Below are positions 5,633 to 11,999 of a stretch of DNA of 17,411 bases, one piece after another. A model generated the notes under the pieces. It was not told where the DNA came from. It was given only the letters and a program-made list of their open reading frames with translations, and did no database searches. The stretch is from Candidatus Woesearchaeota archaeon (GTDB lineage: Archaea > Nanoarchaeota > Nanoarchaeia > Woesearchaeales > UBA11576), in the NCBI GenBank assembly GCA_013331125.1, contig DUGW01000198.1:2502-19912 (forward strand). Direction: 5' to 3'. Each line of letters opens with the position of its first letter. The stretch's first letter is position 1. Position numbers and translations under genes: made by a program.

Positions 5633-8005
5633 CTATTTCCTGGAAGGCTTTTTCTTTGCTGCTTTCTTCTTGGCAGGCTTTTTCTTCACTGCCTTCTTGA
5701 CAGCTGTCTTCTTCTTTGCTGGCTTTTTTGCGGTCTTGGCCTTTTTGACCTTCTTCTTGACTGCGCCGGAAGACTTCTTTGCTGCTTTCTTCTTTGCAGC
5801 TTTCTTCACTGTCTTCTTGCCGGCTTTCTTGGCGTCAGGTTTTATCTTTATCTCTGGCCTGTGCGCCTTGACGATCTTGTCGCGCATCTTTGACTTGTCA
5901 TCGCCGTTTCCGTTTGACTTGTACGCCACGGCTATCTTGATGACTATCCCCAGCAGGAAGCAGCACACTGCTGCTATGGATAGGACATCTGTCCACTCAT
6001 CCAGTCCTGTGAAGAAGAATATGATCGCCACTGCCACCATCACGAATGCTGCGCCTACGAGGAAATTACCGAAGAACCTCCATCCTTTGTGATCTTTCTG
6101 TCCTGGTTTTGCAGGTCTCTTGAACTCTGGATAGGTCGCCTTCGCAGCAAGGCTCACCTTGTCTGCCTCTTTCAGCGCTTTCTTCTGTGCCTTCAGCTCC
6201 TTGGCATAGACCTTGAGCTCCTTGTTCTTCTCTTTGAGCTCTTTCTTCCTGTCTTTCATGGCCTCTTTCTGCATCTCTATCATTTCCTGCAGCCTGTCGA
6301 CTGTCTCTGATAGTTTCTCGAAGTGCTTCCTCTCTGCGAAAGCCTCTGCATTCGCCGCCTGCTCATCCTTCATCTCTCCCCTGACGGATTTCAGGTCTTT
6401 CTGCGTCGCCATCTGCTTGTGCAGTGAAGTCATGTCAGCGTGCATCTTCTCGAATTCCTGCTGGATTGCGTCCAGCTCTCCCTCGAGCTCTTCCTGTCTC
6501 ACCCTCTGCTTGAACTCTTTCTTCGCGTCTTTCTCGAGTCCTGCGAGGTCTTTTGAGTTCTGCGTGATCATCCTGTTCAGCTCTTTGGTCTCGTTGCCGA
6601 GTGTCTGCTGCATCTGTTCGGACTCTCTCTTCATCCTTGCCTGGATCTCGCTGGTCTCCTTGTTGATCCTTGCCTGTATCTCGTCGAGGCTCTTCTTTGT
6701 CCTGTCCTGCAGCTCCTTTATCGTGTTGCTGAGTCCTGAGAATGCTGCTGCGAGGTCATCCTTGTCTGCGAATGTCTTCCTCGCCATCTTCAGCTGTTTG
6801 AGTGTGTCGTCTATCTCGTCTTTTGTCCTGTCGAACTCCTTGTTGACGTCCTCTATGAGGTTCTCTATCTGTTTCTTCGTCACGAAGGTCTTCGCTTCCT
6901 GTCTTGTCTGCTTCTCGAGTGAGCCGAGGTCCTCTGCGATGCTGTTCATCTTCGCCTTTGCCTTGTCTGCGAAGTCTGTTATCGCGTTCTCTATGCTCTC
7001 TGCGTACTTCTCGAGTCCTGTTATGACCTTCTTGCCTGTCTCTGTTATCTTCTTGTCGACCTTTCCGACAGCGTCTTCCATCTTTGCGTCGAGCTGTCCG
7101 ACTGCTGTGTCTATCTTCCTGTCGACCTTGCCTACTGCGTCTTCCATCTTCTTGTCGAGCCTGCCTGATGCCTTCTCGACCTCGCCGTCGAGCATGTTCA
7201 CTGCTGTCTGGACCTTCATGTCCATCTCGTCGGCTGCGTCCTCTATCTTCTCATCGACGTGTGCGAGCTTTTTCTCCATCTCCTTGAGTGACTGCTCTGT
7301 GCTGTCTGCGAGTGCGAATCTTTTCTCCCCTTTCTTGAGGTCTGCGACCATCCCTTTGATCTTGTCGAACTCCTTGTTTATGTCCTCGACCAGCGCCTCG
7401 ACCTGTGCTCCGGTGACCCTTGAGCTCATCTCTTTCCTGACTTCTTTGACTGCTTCTTCGGTCTTCTTTGCTCTCTCGTCGAGTTTCCTGCTTCTCTTGT
7501 CAAGTTCGTCCTTTGTGATCGTGTCTTTTATGTTCCTGAGTTCCTCGATCGCCTTCTTTGCCTTGTTGAACTCGTCGTTCACGTCCTTAGCCAGTTCTTT
7601 GATCTGCCCCTCGGTCGCTCCGTCCTTCTCCATCTTGCCGAGGTCTGCCTGCAGTTTCTTTATGTCATTGTTCCATGTCACTGCCTGCTTGTCGAACTCT
7701 GTCTCTGATAGCGATCTCCTGTCCAGGTCCTCGAGTTTCTTCTCTATGTCCCAGACCTTCTTCATGTTCTCGTTGAGTTCGCCGATCTTTATCTTGAGTA
7801 TGTTGAACTTGTCGACTGTCACGAGGTCTGCCTTTGCGTCCTTGACTGCCTGCTTGGCCTCTGCGATCTTAACACCGTGCTGGTGCTGGCCTTCCTTGAG
7901 GCTCTTCATCTCTGTCCTGATAGAGTCGAAGCTCTTCTTCAGCGCCTCGTCCAGCTGCCTGAAGTTCTTTGAGTTAGAAATTCCTGTTCCTAGTTTTGCT
8001 GCCAT
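5633..8005 (-). CDS. Membrane-anchored long coiled-coil protein with a lysine-rich, histone-H1-like tail
   Basis: About 790 residues. Most of the protein (nt 8005 to about 6140) is charged coiled coil. It contains seven consecutive 11-residue repeats (nt 7034-7264, pattern xxLDxKMxDAV) and four copies of an (I/V)NKEFDK-like motif. Two hydrophobic helices follow (nt 5921-6079) with a short loop between them, so both ends should lie on the same side, probably the cytoplasm. The last 66 residues (nt 5636-5833) are almost all Lys, Ala and Pro (KKAAKKKAAKK type), like histone H1 tails and bacterial Hc1-like proteins, and likely bind nucleic acid. ATG 8005 has AGGGTG 5 bases upstream; a TTG at 8056 with GGGGGAG upstream would add 17 residues. 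No family recognised; a chromosome or RNA tether to the membrane is inference. Confidence 0.8.
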   Translation of the reverse strand: MAAKLGTGISNSKNFRQLDEALKKSFDSIRTEMKSLKEGQHQHGVKIAEAKQAVKDAKADLVTVDKFNILKIKIGELNENMKKVWDIEKKLEDLDRRSLSETEFDKQAVTWNNDIKKLQADLGKMEKDGATEGQIKELAKDVNDEFNKAKKAIEELRNIKDTITKDELDKRSRKLDERAKKTEEAVKEVRKEMSSRVTGAQVEALVEDINKEFDKIKGMVADLKKGEKRFALADSTEQSLKEMEKKLAHVDEKIEDAADEMDMKVQTAVNMLDGEVEKASGRLDKKMEDAVGKVDRKIDTAVGQLDAKMEDAVGKVDKKITETGKKVITGLEKYAESIENAITDFADKAKAKMNSIAEDLGSLEKQTRQEAKTFVTKKQIENLIEDVNKEFDRTKDEIDDTLKQLKMARKTFADKDDLAAAFSGLSNTIKELQDRTKKSLDEIQARINKETSEIQARMKRESEQMQQTLGNETKELNRMITQNSKDLAGLEKDAKKEFKQRVRQEELEGELDAIQQEFEKMHADMTSLHKQMATQKDLKSVRGEMKDEQAANAEAFAERKHFEKLSETVDRLQEMIEMQKEAMKDRKKELKEKNKELKVYAKELKAQKKALKEADKVSLAAKATYPEFKRPAKPGQKDHKGWRFFGNFLVGAAFVMVAVAIIFFFTGLDEWTDVLSIAAVCCFLLGIVIKIAVAYKSNGNGDDKSKMRDKIVKAHRPEIKIKPDAKKAGKKTVKKAAKKKAAKKSSGAVKKKVKKAKTAKKPAKKKTAVKKAVKKKPAKKKAAKKKPSRK
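7034..7264 (-). repeat. Seven tandem 11-residue (33-base) repeats within the coiled-coil gene
   Basis: Reading on the minus strand, units such as GRLDKKMEDAV, GKVDRKIDTAV, GQLDAKMEDAV and GKVDKKITETG follow each other without a gap, preceded by three more diverged units beginning AHVDEKIEDAA. The period of 33 bases is also visible in the DNA. Eleven-residue periodicity favours a straight or right-handed helical bundle over a classic heptad coil. Confidence 0.75.
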
Positions 8006-8067
8006 TGGATGCACCCTATAATGTTTCGATGGATTATCATGTCTGAATATGGGCAATGTGCTGACTC

Positions 8068-8126
8068 CCCCTAAGCCGAGGCCTGCCCCGGTTCAGATCA
8101 AGTATCTTTCCAAGTATTTCCCCCTT
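8068..8126 (-). promoter_or_regulatory. Leader of the coiled-coil gene with paired repeats
   Basis: The minus strand holds two ATACTTG copies (8111-8117 and 8099-8105), exactly 12 bases apart, near the start site predicted from the TATA box at 8127-8137. Below them is a CCGGGG/CCTCGG hairpin, then AGGGGGAG. The paired repeats have the spacing of a small operator, but there is no further support. Confidence 0.25.
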
Positions 8127-8137
8127 ACTTATAAACA
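8127..8137 (-). promoter_or_regulatory. Second possible TATA box for the coiled-coil gene
   Basis: GTTTATAAGT on the minus strand. It would start transcription near 8106, inside the ATACTTG repeats, about 30 bases downstream of the start given by the stronger box at 8163-8172. Confidence 0.35.
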
Positions 8138-8162
8138 ATTTACTACTCTGGAAAACTAACAT

Positions 8163-8179
8163 TTTATATAAACCTTTCG
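8163..8179 (-). promoter_or_regulatory. BRE and TATA box for the coiled-coil gene
   Basis: On the minus strand CGAAAG is followed by GTTTATATAAAA. The predicted start near 8140 leaves a leader of about 130 bases before the chosen ATG, long for this window. Confidence 0.55.
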
Positions 8180-8245
8180 ATAGTCACAGAATCATGAGAA
8201 TTAAGCCCTTAAACGCCTTCTAGAGCATTGTTTCAAATCTGCCGC

Positions 8246-8491
8246 TTATAAATAATTTTGTGCTTCCGTAGGCCGGACAACATCGCTCAGCTCCCTGGTC
8301 CTTACTGCCCCGTCACTCTTTCTGCCCTGCTCCATGAATGCTTTTGCCAGCTCTCTGAGTCTCTGGTCGGCGATCTCTTTCTGGCTGTCGCTCAGTGCAG
8401 CGCTCATCACAGGATACTCTCCCTGCCTGCGTTCATAGGCTCCAAGTGCGCCTGCGACTATCGTTGATATGATGCCTGTGTATTCCATCAT
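8246..8491 (-). CDS. Small protein of unknown function with a hydrophobic N-terminus
   Basis: An 81-residue protein. Residues 5-19 (TGIISTIVAGALGAY) are hydrophobic and could anchor it in the membrane; the rest is a polar, probably helical segment (SDSQKEIADQRLRELAKAF). I do not recognise it. Two adjacent ATG codons (8491 and 8488) are possible starts. A TATA-like box 26 bases before the first overlaps the stop codon of rnp4, so it probably has its own leaderless transcript although it lies directly downstream of rnp4. Confidence 0.6.
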   Translation of the reverse strand: MMEYTGIISTIVAGALGAYERRQGEYPVMSAALSDSQKEIADQRLRELAKAFMEQGRKSDGAVRTRELSDVVRPTEAQNYL

Positions 8492-8512
8492 ATTATCGCA
8501 GCGTGAAGAAGT

Positions 8513-8521
8513 AGTATTTAT
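8513..8521 (-). promoter_or_regulatory. TATA-like box for the 8246-8491 gene
   Basis: TAAATACTA on the minus strand, about 26 bases before the ATG at 8491. Its TAA is also the stop codon of rnp4, so the promoter lies at the very end of the upstream gene. Confidence 0.4.
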
Positions 8522-8871
8522 TTCTTCGTCTTGGGTGCTCGTGTCTTGATCGGCTTCCGCCAGAACTTCTTGCAGTGCAGGCAGTAGTGTATCACCCGTC
8601 CTTCATGCACCCTTACCCTCAATGTCTTCCCAGGCACTAAAAACTTATAGCAATGCTTGCAGTACAGCCGTTTATACTCGGAAGGGACTGATATCTTGAA
8701 CTTCATCGCCACCTTGCGCGCGAGCGTGACATATCTCTGGGCCAGTGCTTCGTCCTGCTTGTAGACATCTTTAGCACTCTCGAACAGCGATCCCATATGT
8801 TCTTTTGCCATGTCGAGCTGCTTGTTAGGTTTCTTCTGGTATCCTCTTCGCTTTTTATTTGCCTGCCCCAT
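8518..8871 (-). CDS. rnp4: Ribonuclease P protein component 4 (Rpp21/Rpr2 family)
   Basis: A 117-residue basic protein. The N-terminal half is two long helices (residues 17-60, with the LAxRYVxLARKVAMKF pattern of this family). The C-terminal half is a zinc ribbon with YCKHC (Cys71, Cys74) and YCLHC (Cys97, Cys100), followed by a basic tail. In archaea Rnp4 pairs with Rnp1 on the specificity side of RNase P RNA and helps 5' processing of tRNA precursors. Length and cysteine spacing are normal. The ATG at 8871 lies about 27 bases from a palindromic TATA box shared with the divergent gene at 8925, so the transcript should be leaderless. Confidence 0.92.
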   Translation of the reverse strand: MGQANKKRRGYQKKPNKQLDMAKEHMGSLFESAKDVYKQDEALAQRYVTLARKVAMKFKISVPSEYKRLYCKHCYKFLVPGKTLRVRVHEGRVIHYCLHCKKFWRKPIKTRAPKTKK

Positions 8872-8894
8872 GCCGATGGTGGTTCACCAACAAC

Positions 8895-8902
8895 TTTATA
8901 AA
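8895..8902. promoter_or_regulatory. Palindromic TATA box shared by two divergent genes
   Basis: TTTATAAA is its own reverse complement. Its centre lies about 27 bases from the rnp4 ATG (8871, minus strand) and about 26 bases from the ATG at 8925 (plus strand). Both distances suit leaderless archaeal transcripts, and I see no other TATA box in the 53-base gap. One box seems to serve both directions. Confidence 0.65.
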
Positions 8903-8924
8903 CAATTCCCTGTTTTTTCAGGTC

Positions 8925-10262
8925 ATGGGCTGGCTCAAACGCTTTTTTTCAAGGAAGGATGAGCCTGAAGAACAGGCGCCGGTAGATATCTCTATTGAGC
9001 TCCCTAAACTCAACTCTTGGGTCGATAAGCGTCTTGGCAGGCAGTTCTCTGAGATCGTCCCTGACATAGAGTCTGGTATCGGTAAGATCCATGATCTTTC
9101 TAAAGAACTCAAGTCAGGCCTTAAGGATCTTGAGCATGAGGAGTTGAGGAATCCTAACGTGACTGACAGGGAGCGTCAGCTGATGGAGGGCAACCGTGTC
9201 TCTTATATCCAGCAGCATTCGCTCTTCATCAACCAGATCCCTTATCCTGAATCTCTTGATTACCGTAACGCTTCGCAGTTCTGTGAGTCTTTTGAGCAGT
9301 CGCTACTCAGGCTTGCTAAGTCCACTGGCAAGTCCCATCTCATCATGTCTGAGTTCTTCTTCAACAATGCCAAGTCGATAAACAGGACTATCAAGCAGAT
9401 GTCTGACACTGTCTCTGCGATGAAGGAGAAGATGCAGGACTATGACATCGATCTCGAGAAGAATGACCGTCTCTCAAGGTCTGTCCATGAACTCCAGGCC
9501 AAGGTCAAGCACCTGAAAGAGCTTGATGATGAGCTTTCTCTCCTGAACCAGAAGCTTGCCAACTCTAAGCAGATGCGAGGTAAGATCGAGAAGAGCATCG
9601 AGCAGCTCAAGGAGTCTGACTCTTTTGCAGAGTTCAGGAAGTTTGATTCTGAGAAGTCTGGTCATTGGAAGACTGTTAAGGATGTCGAGGACCAGCTTTA
9701 TTCCATATTCACGCAGATCAGCCTGCCTCTGAAGAAGTTCGAGCGCATAGCTTTTGACAATGCCGACCTGATCGGCCGCTATCTTGACAACCCTTCTTCA
9801 GCCCTGGCCTCTGACGAGTCTCTTACTATCATGTCCATATTGTCGGGTCTCCGTTCTGCTGTGCAGGACGACAAGCTGAGCCTCAAGGACGGCAAGGAGA
9901 AGGATAAGTATCTTGAGCGCATCAATAGCATGACGCGTGACTCTCTCCAGTCTTTCAGGGAGCGCTACGTCGCTGCTAAGCACGAGATCAAGGTCATCGA
10001 TGACAGGATGCGTAACATCCGTGCCTTGCAGGAACTCAATGATCTGAATTACAAGCGTGAGCATGTCGAGAACCAGGTCCAGCTTCTCCAGGAGAAGATC
10101 GATAAGAACACCAGGACTAGGGAGAAGATAGATATCCCTTCCTTGAAGAAGGAGGTCGAGAGGGCTGTCAGTTCTACTTTCAATGTTGATGTCACTGTCC
10201 TTGAGTCTGCGCCGACAGGAGATGATTTGAAAAAGGAGGTTGAAGATGGAGACGATTCATGA
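8925..10262 (+). CDS. Coiled-coil protein of unknown function, upstream of nip7
   Basis: A 445-residue soluble protein. It begins with a short basic, amphipathic segment (MGWLKRFFSRK) that could touch the membrane, then an acidic linker. The rest is mostly helix with clear heptads at about residues 150-230 and 330-410, and an acidic C-terminus. No catalytic motif is visible; it recalls the coiled-coil arms of SMC and Rad50 proteins but has no ATPase halves. ATG 8925 is chosen because it sits 26 bases from the TATA box; the open frame extends upstream to 8859 but would cross that box. Its last 17 bases overlap nip7, so the two are co-transcribed and probably coupled. Confidence 0.75.
   Translation: MGWLKRFFSRKDEPEEQAPVDISIELPKLNSWVDKRLGRQFSEIVPDIESGIGKIHDLSKELKSGLKDLEHEELRNPNVTDRERQLMEGNRVSYIQQHSLFINQIPYPESLDYRNASQFCESFEQSLLRLAKSTGKSHLIMSEFFFNNAKSINRTIKQMSDTVSAMKEKMQDYDIDLEKNDRLSRSVHELQAKVKHLKELDDELSLLNQKLANSKQMRGKIEKSIEQLKESDSFAEFRKFDSEKSGHWKTVKDVEDQLYSIFTQISLPLKKFERIAFDNADLIGRYLDNPSSALASDESLTIMSILSGLRSAVQDDKLSLKDGKEKDKYLERINSMTRDSLQSFRERYVAAKHEIKVIDDRMRNIRALQELNDLNYKREHVENQVQLLQEKIDKNTRTREKIDIPSLKKEVERAVSSTFNVDVTVLESAPTGDDLKKEVEDGDDS
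10233..10240 (+). promoter_or_regulatory. Strong SD site that fixes the nip7 start
   Basis: AGGAGGT lies 5 bases before the ATG at 10246, inside the end of the coiled-coil gene. It favours this ATG over a TTG at 10240, which overlaps the site itself. Confidence 0.7.
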
Positions 10263-10722
10263 TTTTATGGTCAAGTTCACGGAAAGGTCATTGCCTGACA
10301 TCCATGAGCTTCGTAACAGGTTTTACCAGACAACGCCTGACATTCTTGAGGTCATGAAGACTGCTGATGCCAACCTGAACAGGGAGCCTGAGCTTGCCGG
10401 TCTTTTCCTCGGCGAGATGAAAGGTAAGGTCTTCAGGCCGTCGCTTGCCCTGCTCGAGGAGCTTGGCAGGATATCTGACCAGAAGGTCGTCATTGATGAC
10501 AATGCTGAGTGGCTCTTCCTCTGTGGTCGTGATGTCTTCGGCAAGTCTGTGCTGAGCTCTGAGGTCAAGTCAGGTCTTGCTCTCATAACGAACAGGCGTG
10601 ATGAGGTCCTGGGCCTTGGTAATGTCCTGAACCTTTCCAATAAGGAGAACAAGGCGATCACGAATCTCATGGATCGCGGTGATTATCTCAGGCGTGAGAT
10701 GACTGGTAGAAGGAAGGGTTGA
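10246..10722 (+). CDS. nip7: Nip7-like PUA-domain RNA-binding protein (UPF0113 family)
   Basis: 158 residues. An N-terminal alpha/beta domain carries GLFLGEMKGKVFRPSLALL (52-70). It is followed by a C-terminal PUA domain with AEWLFLCGRDVFGKSV (87-102), a VLGLGNV strand (121-127) and LMDRGDYLRRE (141-151). These strings match archaeal Nip7 proteins closely as I know them. In eukaryotes Nip7 acts in 60S ribosome assembly; archaeal Nip7 has been described as binding U-rich RNA and restraining the exosome. The length is normal. It shares 17 bases with the coiled-coil gene before it and is read from the same promoter opposite rnp4, so both directions carry RNA-maturation functions. T tracts follow the stop codon. 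Confidence 0.85.
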   Translation: METIHDFMVKFTERSLPDIHELRNRFYQTTPDILEVMKTADANLNREPELAGLFLGEMKGKVFRPSLALLEELGRISDQKVVIDDNAEWLFLCGRDVFGKSVLSSEVKSGLALITNRRDEVLGLGNVLNLSNKENKAITNLMDRGDYLRREMTGRRKG

Positions 10723-10741
10723 TTTCTTTTTCAGTTTTTTT
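10723..10741 (+). terminator. T-rich terminator after nip7
   Basis: Directly after the stop codon come TTTCTTTTT and then TTTTTTT, a typical archaeal U-tract terminator without a hairpin. The second tract touches the stop codon of the convergent membrane-protein gene. Confidence 0.6.
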
Positions 10742-11081
10742 AGTATATTATCGCTCCTACGACTACGAACAGTTCCAGTAGGAACCACATCACGTTTGCG
10801 AGTATTATCGGCTTGTCTTTGTGCAGCACTCCGTATATCACCCATATCGCTGCCAGGGCCATGAATGCTGCCCATGATAATGCTGATACTCCTGTCGCAT
10901 CCTTGTCTATCCATATCCTCAGTATCTGCGGGATTGTCACCAATGGTCCTGCGACAGCCACTGCGTATATCGCCTTGTCCATGAATCTCTTCAACGGGTC
11001 TGGATGCGGGTAAGGCTCGAGCTTCTTGTATATCCTTTTCCTCATATGCTGGTGGTGTAATCCTGCGCTGTTCTGTGCCAT
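10740..11081 (-). CDS. SemiSWEET / PQ-loop membrane protein
   Basis: A 113-residue protein with three membrane helices (about residues 36-56, 66-87 and 91-112), the single triple-helix bundle of SemiSWEET sugar transporters. The first helix has the PQ motif (TIPQILRIW, 49-57), the second begins TGVSALSWAAF, and the third carries an N-x-x-W pattern (ANVMWFLLE), all typical of the family. Known members work as dimers and move small sugars by facilitated diffusion; the substrate here cannot be read. A basic 30-residue N-terminal extension with several histidines precedes the first helix and is longer than usual. A TATA box about 26 bases before the ATG implies a leaderless transcript. The alternative start is Met13. 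Confidence 0.8.
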   Translation of the reverse strand: MAQNSAGLHHQHMRKRIYKKLEPYPHPDPLKRFMDKAIYAVAVAGPLVTIPQILRIWIDKDATGVSALSWAAFMALAAIWVIYGVLHKDKPIILANVMWFLLELFVVVGAIIY

Positions 11082-11102
11082 GGAGAAATCAGTTATTTAC
11101 GT

Positions 11103-11116
11103 GTATATAAATCTTT
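11103..11116 (-). promoter_or_regulatory. TATA box for the SemiSWEET gene
   Basis: AAAGATTTATATAC on the minus strand, centred about 26 bases before the ATG at 11081. The purine-rich AAAG before it fits a BRE and gives the direction. Confidence 0.6.
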
Positions 11117-11118
11117 AT

Positions 11119-11350
11119 GGGGTTCCGGCTCTGTCCAATGTCGTGTTGGCACCTTTTCCGCAGGCCCGTCGACAAACTTTCCAGGCCGTTAGCGGGGGAT
11201 GCCGTTCAGGAATAGCAAGGATTCCTGAACTCCTGCAAAGCCCGCAGGGGTTTGCATGACCTCTGGGGAGGTAGGCCTTGCGAAGAACTCTGCCAAGCCG
11301 AGGACCGGTGCCAACACCGAGCGAAGTGAGACTCCGGACAGAGCCTGGCG
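11119..11350. ncRNA. Highly structured intergenic element of unknown type
   Basis: This gap has no convincing gene but strong self-complementarity. GGCTCTGTCC (11127-11136) pairs perfectly with GGACAGAGCC (11336-11345). GTGTTGGCACC (11143-11153) pairs perfectly with GGTGCCAACAC (11307-11317). CGCAGGCC (11159-11166) pairs with GGCCTTGCG (11274-11282) around one bulge. Inside lie three hairpins: GTTCAGGAAT/ATTCCTGAAC (11204-11230), TGCAAAGCCC/GGGGTTTGCA with one mismatch (11234-11256) and ACCTC/GAGGT (11259-11272). The nested stems suggest a folded RNA of about 230 bases or a palindromic mobile repeat. I do not see the conserved words of RNase P or SRP RNA. The strand is unknown: minus would make it the 3' untranslated region of the 11354-11935 gene. 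Confidence 0.55.
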
Positions 11351-11353
11351 TTC

Positions 11354-11935
11354 CTAGAATACTCCTTTCAGCCAGTCTACGAATCTTCCCCACCAGGATT
11401 TCTTCTTCACCACGACCCTTGTCGTGTCCACTTTTGCCTCTTGTCTTCCTGCTGGTGGTTTTGCCGGTGCTTCCTGCATTGTCGTCACTGGTTCTGTCAT
11501 AGGTTTCGGCTGTGCTGGTGCTGCCACTGGTTGCGGTTCTGGTGCTGTTGTCTCTTCCTGTGTTGTGGTTGCACTGGTTGTTCCGCTTCCGCTGCTCCCG
11601 CTCCCTGCATAGATGTTGTACTGCACTATGTCCCTGCCGTCTCCTCCTTCCTGCACGAGTATCTCGCGCGCGAGTATCACTGTCCCGTCATTGAATTTGT
11701 GGCTGTCGTCCTGGTTCAATGGGTCGCTCATCTCTCCGTTGACCTTGAATATCGCTTTCTTTGCCGCGTCGCTCACCATCACCAGCTGGACAGTGTATTG
11801 ATTTCCGCCTACATCCACTGTCTGTGTCTCTCCTTCCTCTATCATCTGCTTGAGGAGATAGTTGGCTCCCAGCACTGCCGGGCATAGAAGTATGATTGAC
11901 AGCATTGCCAATCCGATGACGGTTGTCTTATCCAT
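11354..11935 (-). CDS. N-terminally anchored extracytoplasmic protein with a Thr/Pro/Gln-rich stalk
   Basis: 193 residues from ATG 11935. An N-terminal hydrophobic segment (residues 4-22, ending near VLGA) is a signal peptide or anchor. A beta-rich domain follows (about 30-108) with the pattern FKVNGE...FNDGTVILAREILVQE, which recalls small beta domains found in archaeal cell-surface proteins; that is inference. Then comes a low-complexity Ser/Gly/Thr and Pro/Gln/Ala stalk (about 110-170), and a last segment KKKSWWGRFVDWLKGVF that is basic, then aromatic and amphipathic. The start is chosen because a TATA box lies 25 bases before it; a longer frame begins at 11974 but crosses that box. Function unknown. 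Confidence 0.7.
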   Translation of the reverse strand: MDKTTVIGLAMLSIILLCPAVLGANYLLKQMIEEGETQTVDVGGNQYTVQLVMVSDAAKKAIFKVNGEMSDPLNQDDSHKFNDGTVILAREILVQEGGDGRDIVQYNIYAGSGSSGSGTTSATTTQEETTAPEPQPVAAPAQPKPMTEPVTTMQEAPAKPPAGRQEAKVDTTRVVVKKKSWWGRFVDWLKGVF

Positions 11936-11954
11936 AGGCTCAGTTATAGGAACT

Positions 11955-11969
11955 GTATATTTAAACCTT
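11955..11969 (-). promoter_or_regulatory. TATA box for the 11354-11935 gene
   Basis: AAGGTTTAAATATAC on the minus strand, centred about 25 bases before the ATG at 11935. It overlaps an in-frame upstream ATG region, which argues for the shorter protein. Confidence 0.6.
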
Positions 11970-11999
11970 GTCATGGGATTATGCCGCTGACCCGCACTC

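Noticed and set aside
6213..8021. Open frame of 602 codons on the plus strand, antisense to the coiled-coil gene
   Set aside because: Its Ser/Phe/Leu-rich product is what the complement of Lys and Glu codons gives. The minus-strand frame has coherent repeats, membrane helices, a promoter and SD sites.
11119..11350. RNase P RNA or SRP RNA as the identity of the structured element
   Set aside because: I looked on both strands for the conserved RNase P words (GAGGAAAGTCC-like and ACAGAA) and the SRP helix 8 loop and did not find them; the stem order also differs.
11115..11393. 92-codon minus-strand frame across the structured element
   Set aside because: It overlaps the end of the anchored protein gene, and its codons follow the stems of the element. 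There is no SD site or promoter.
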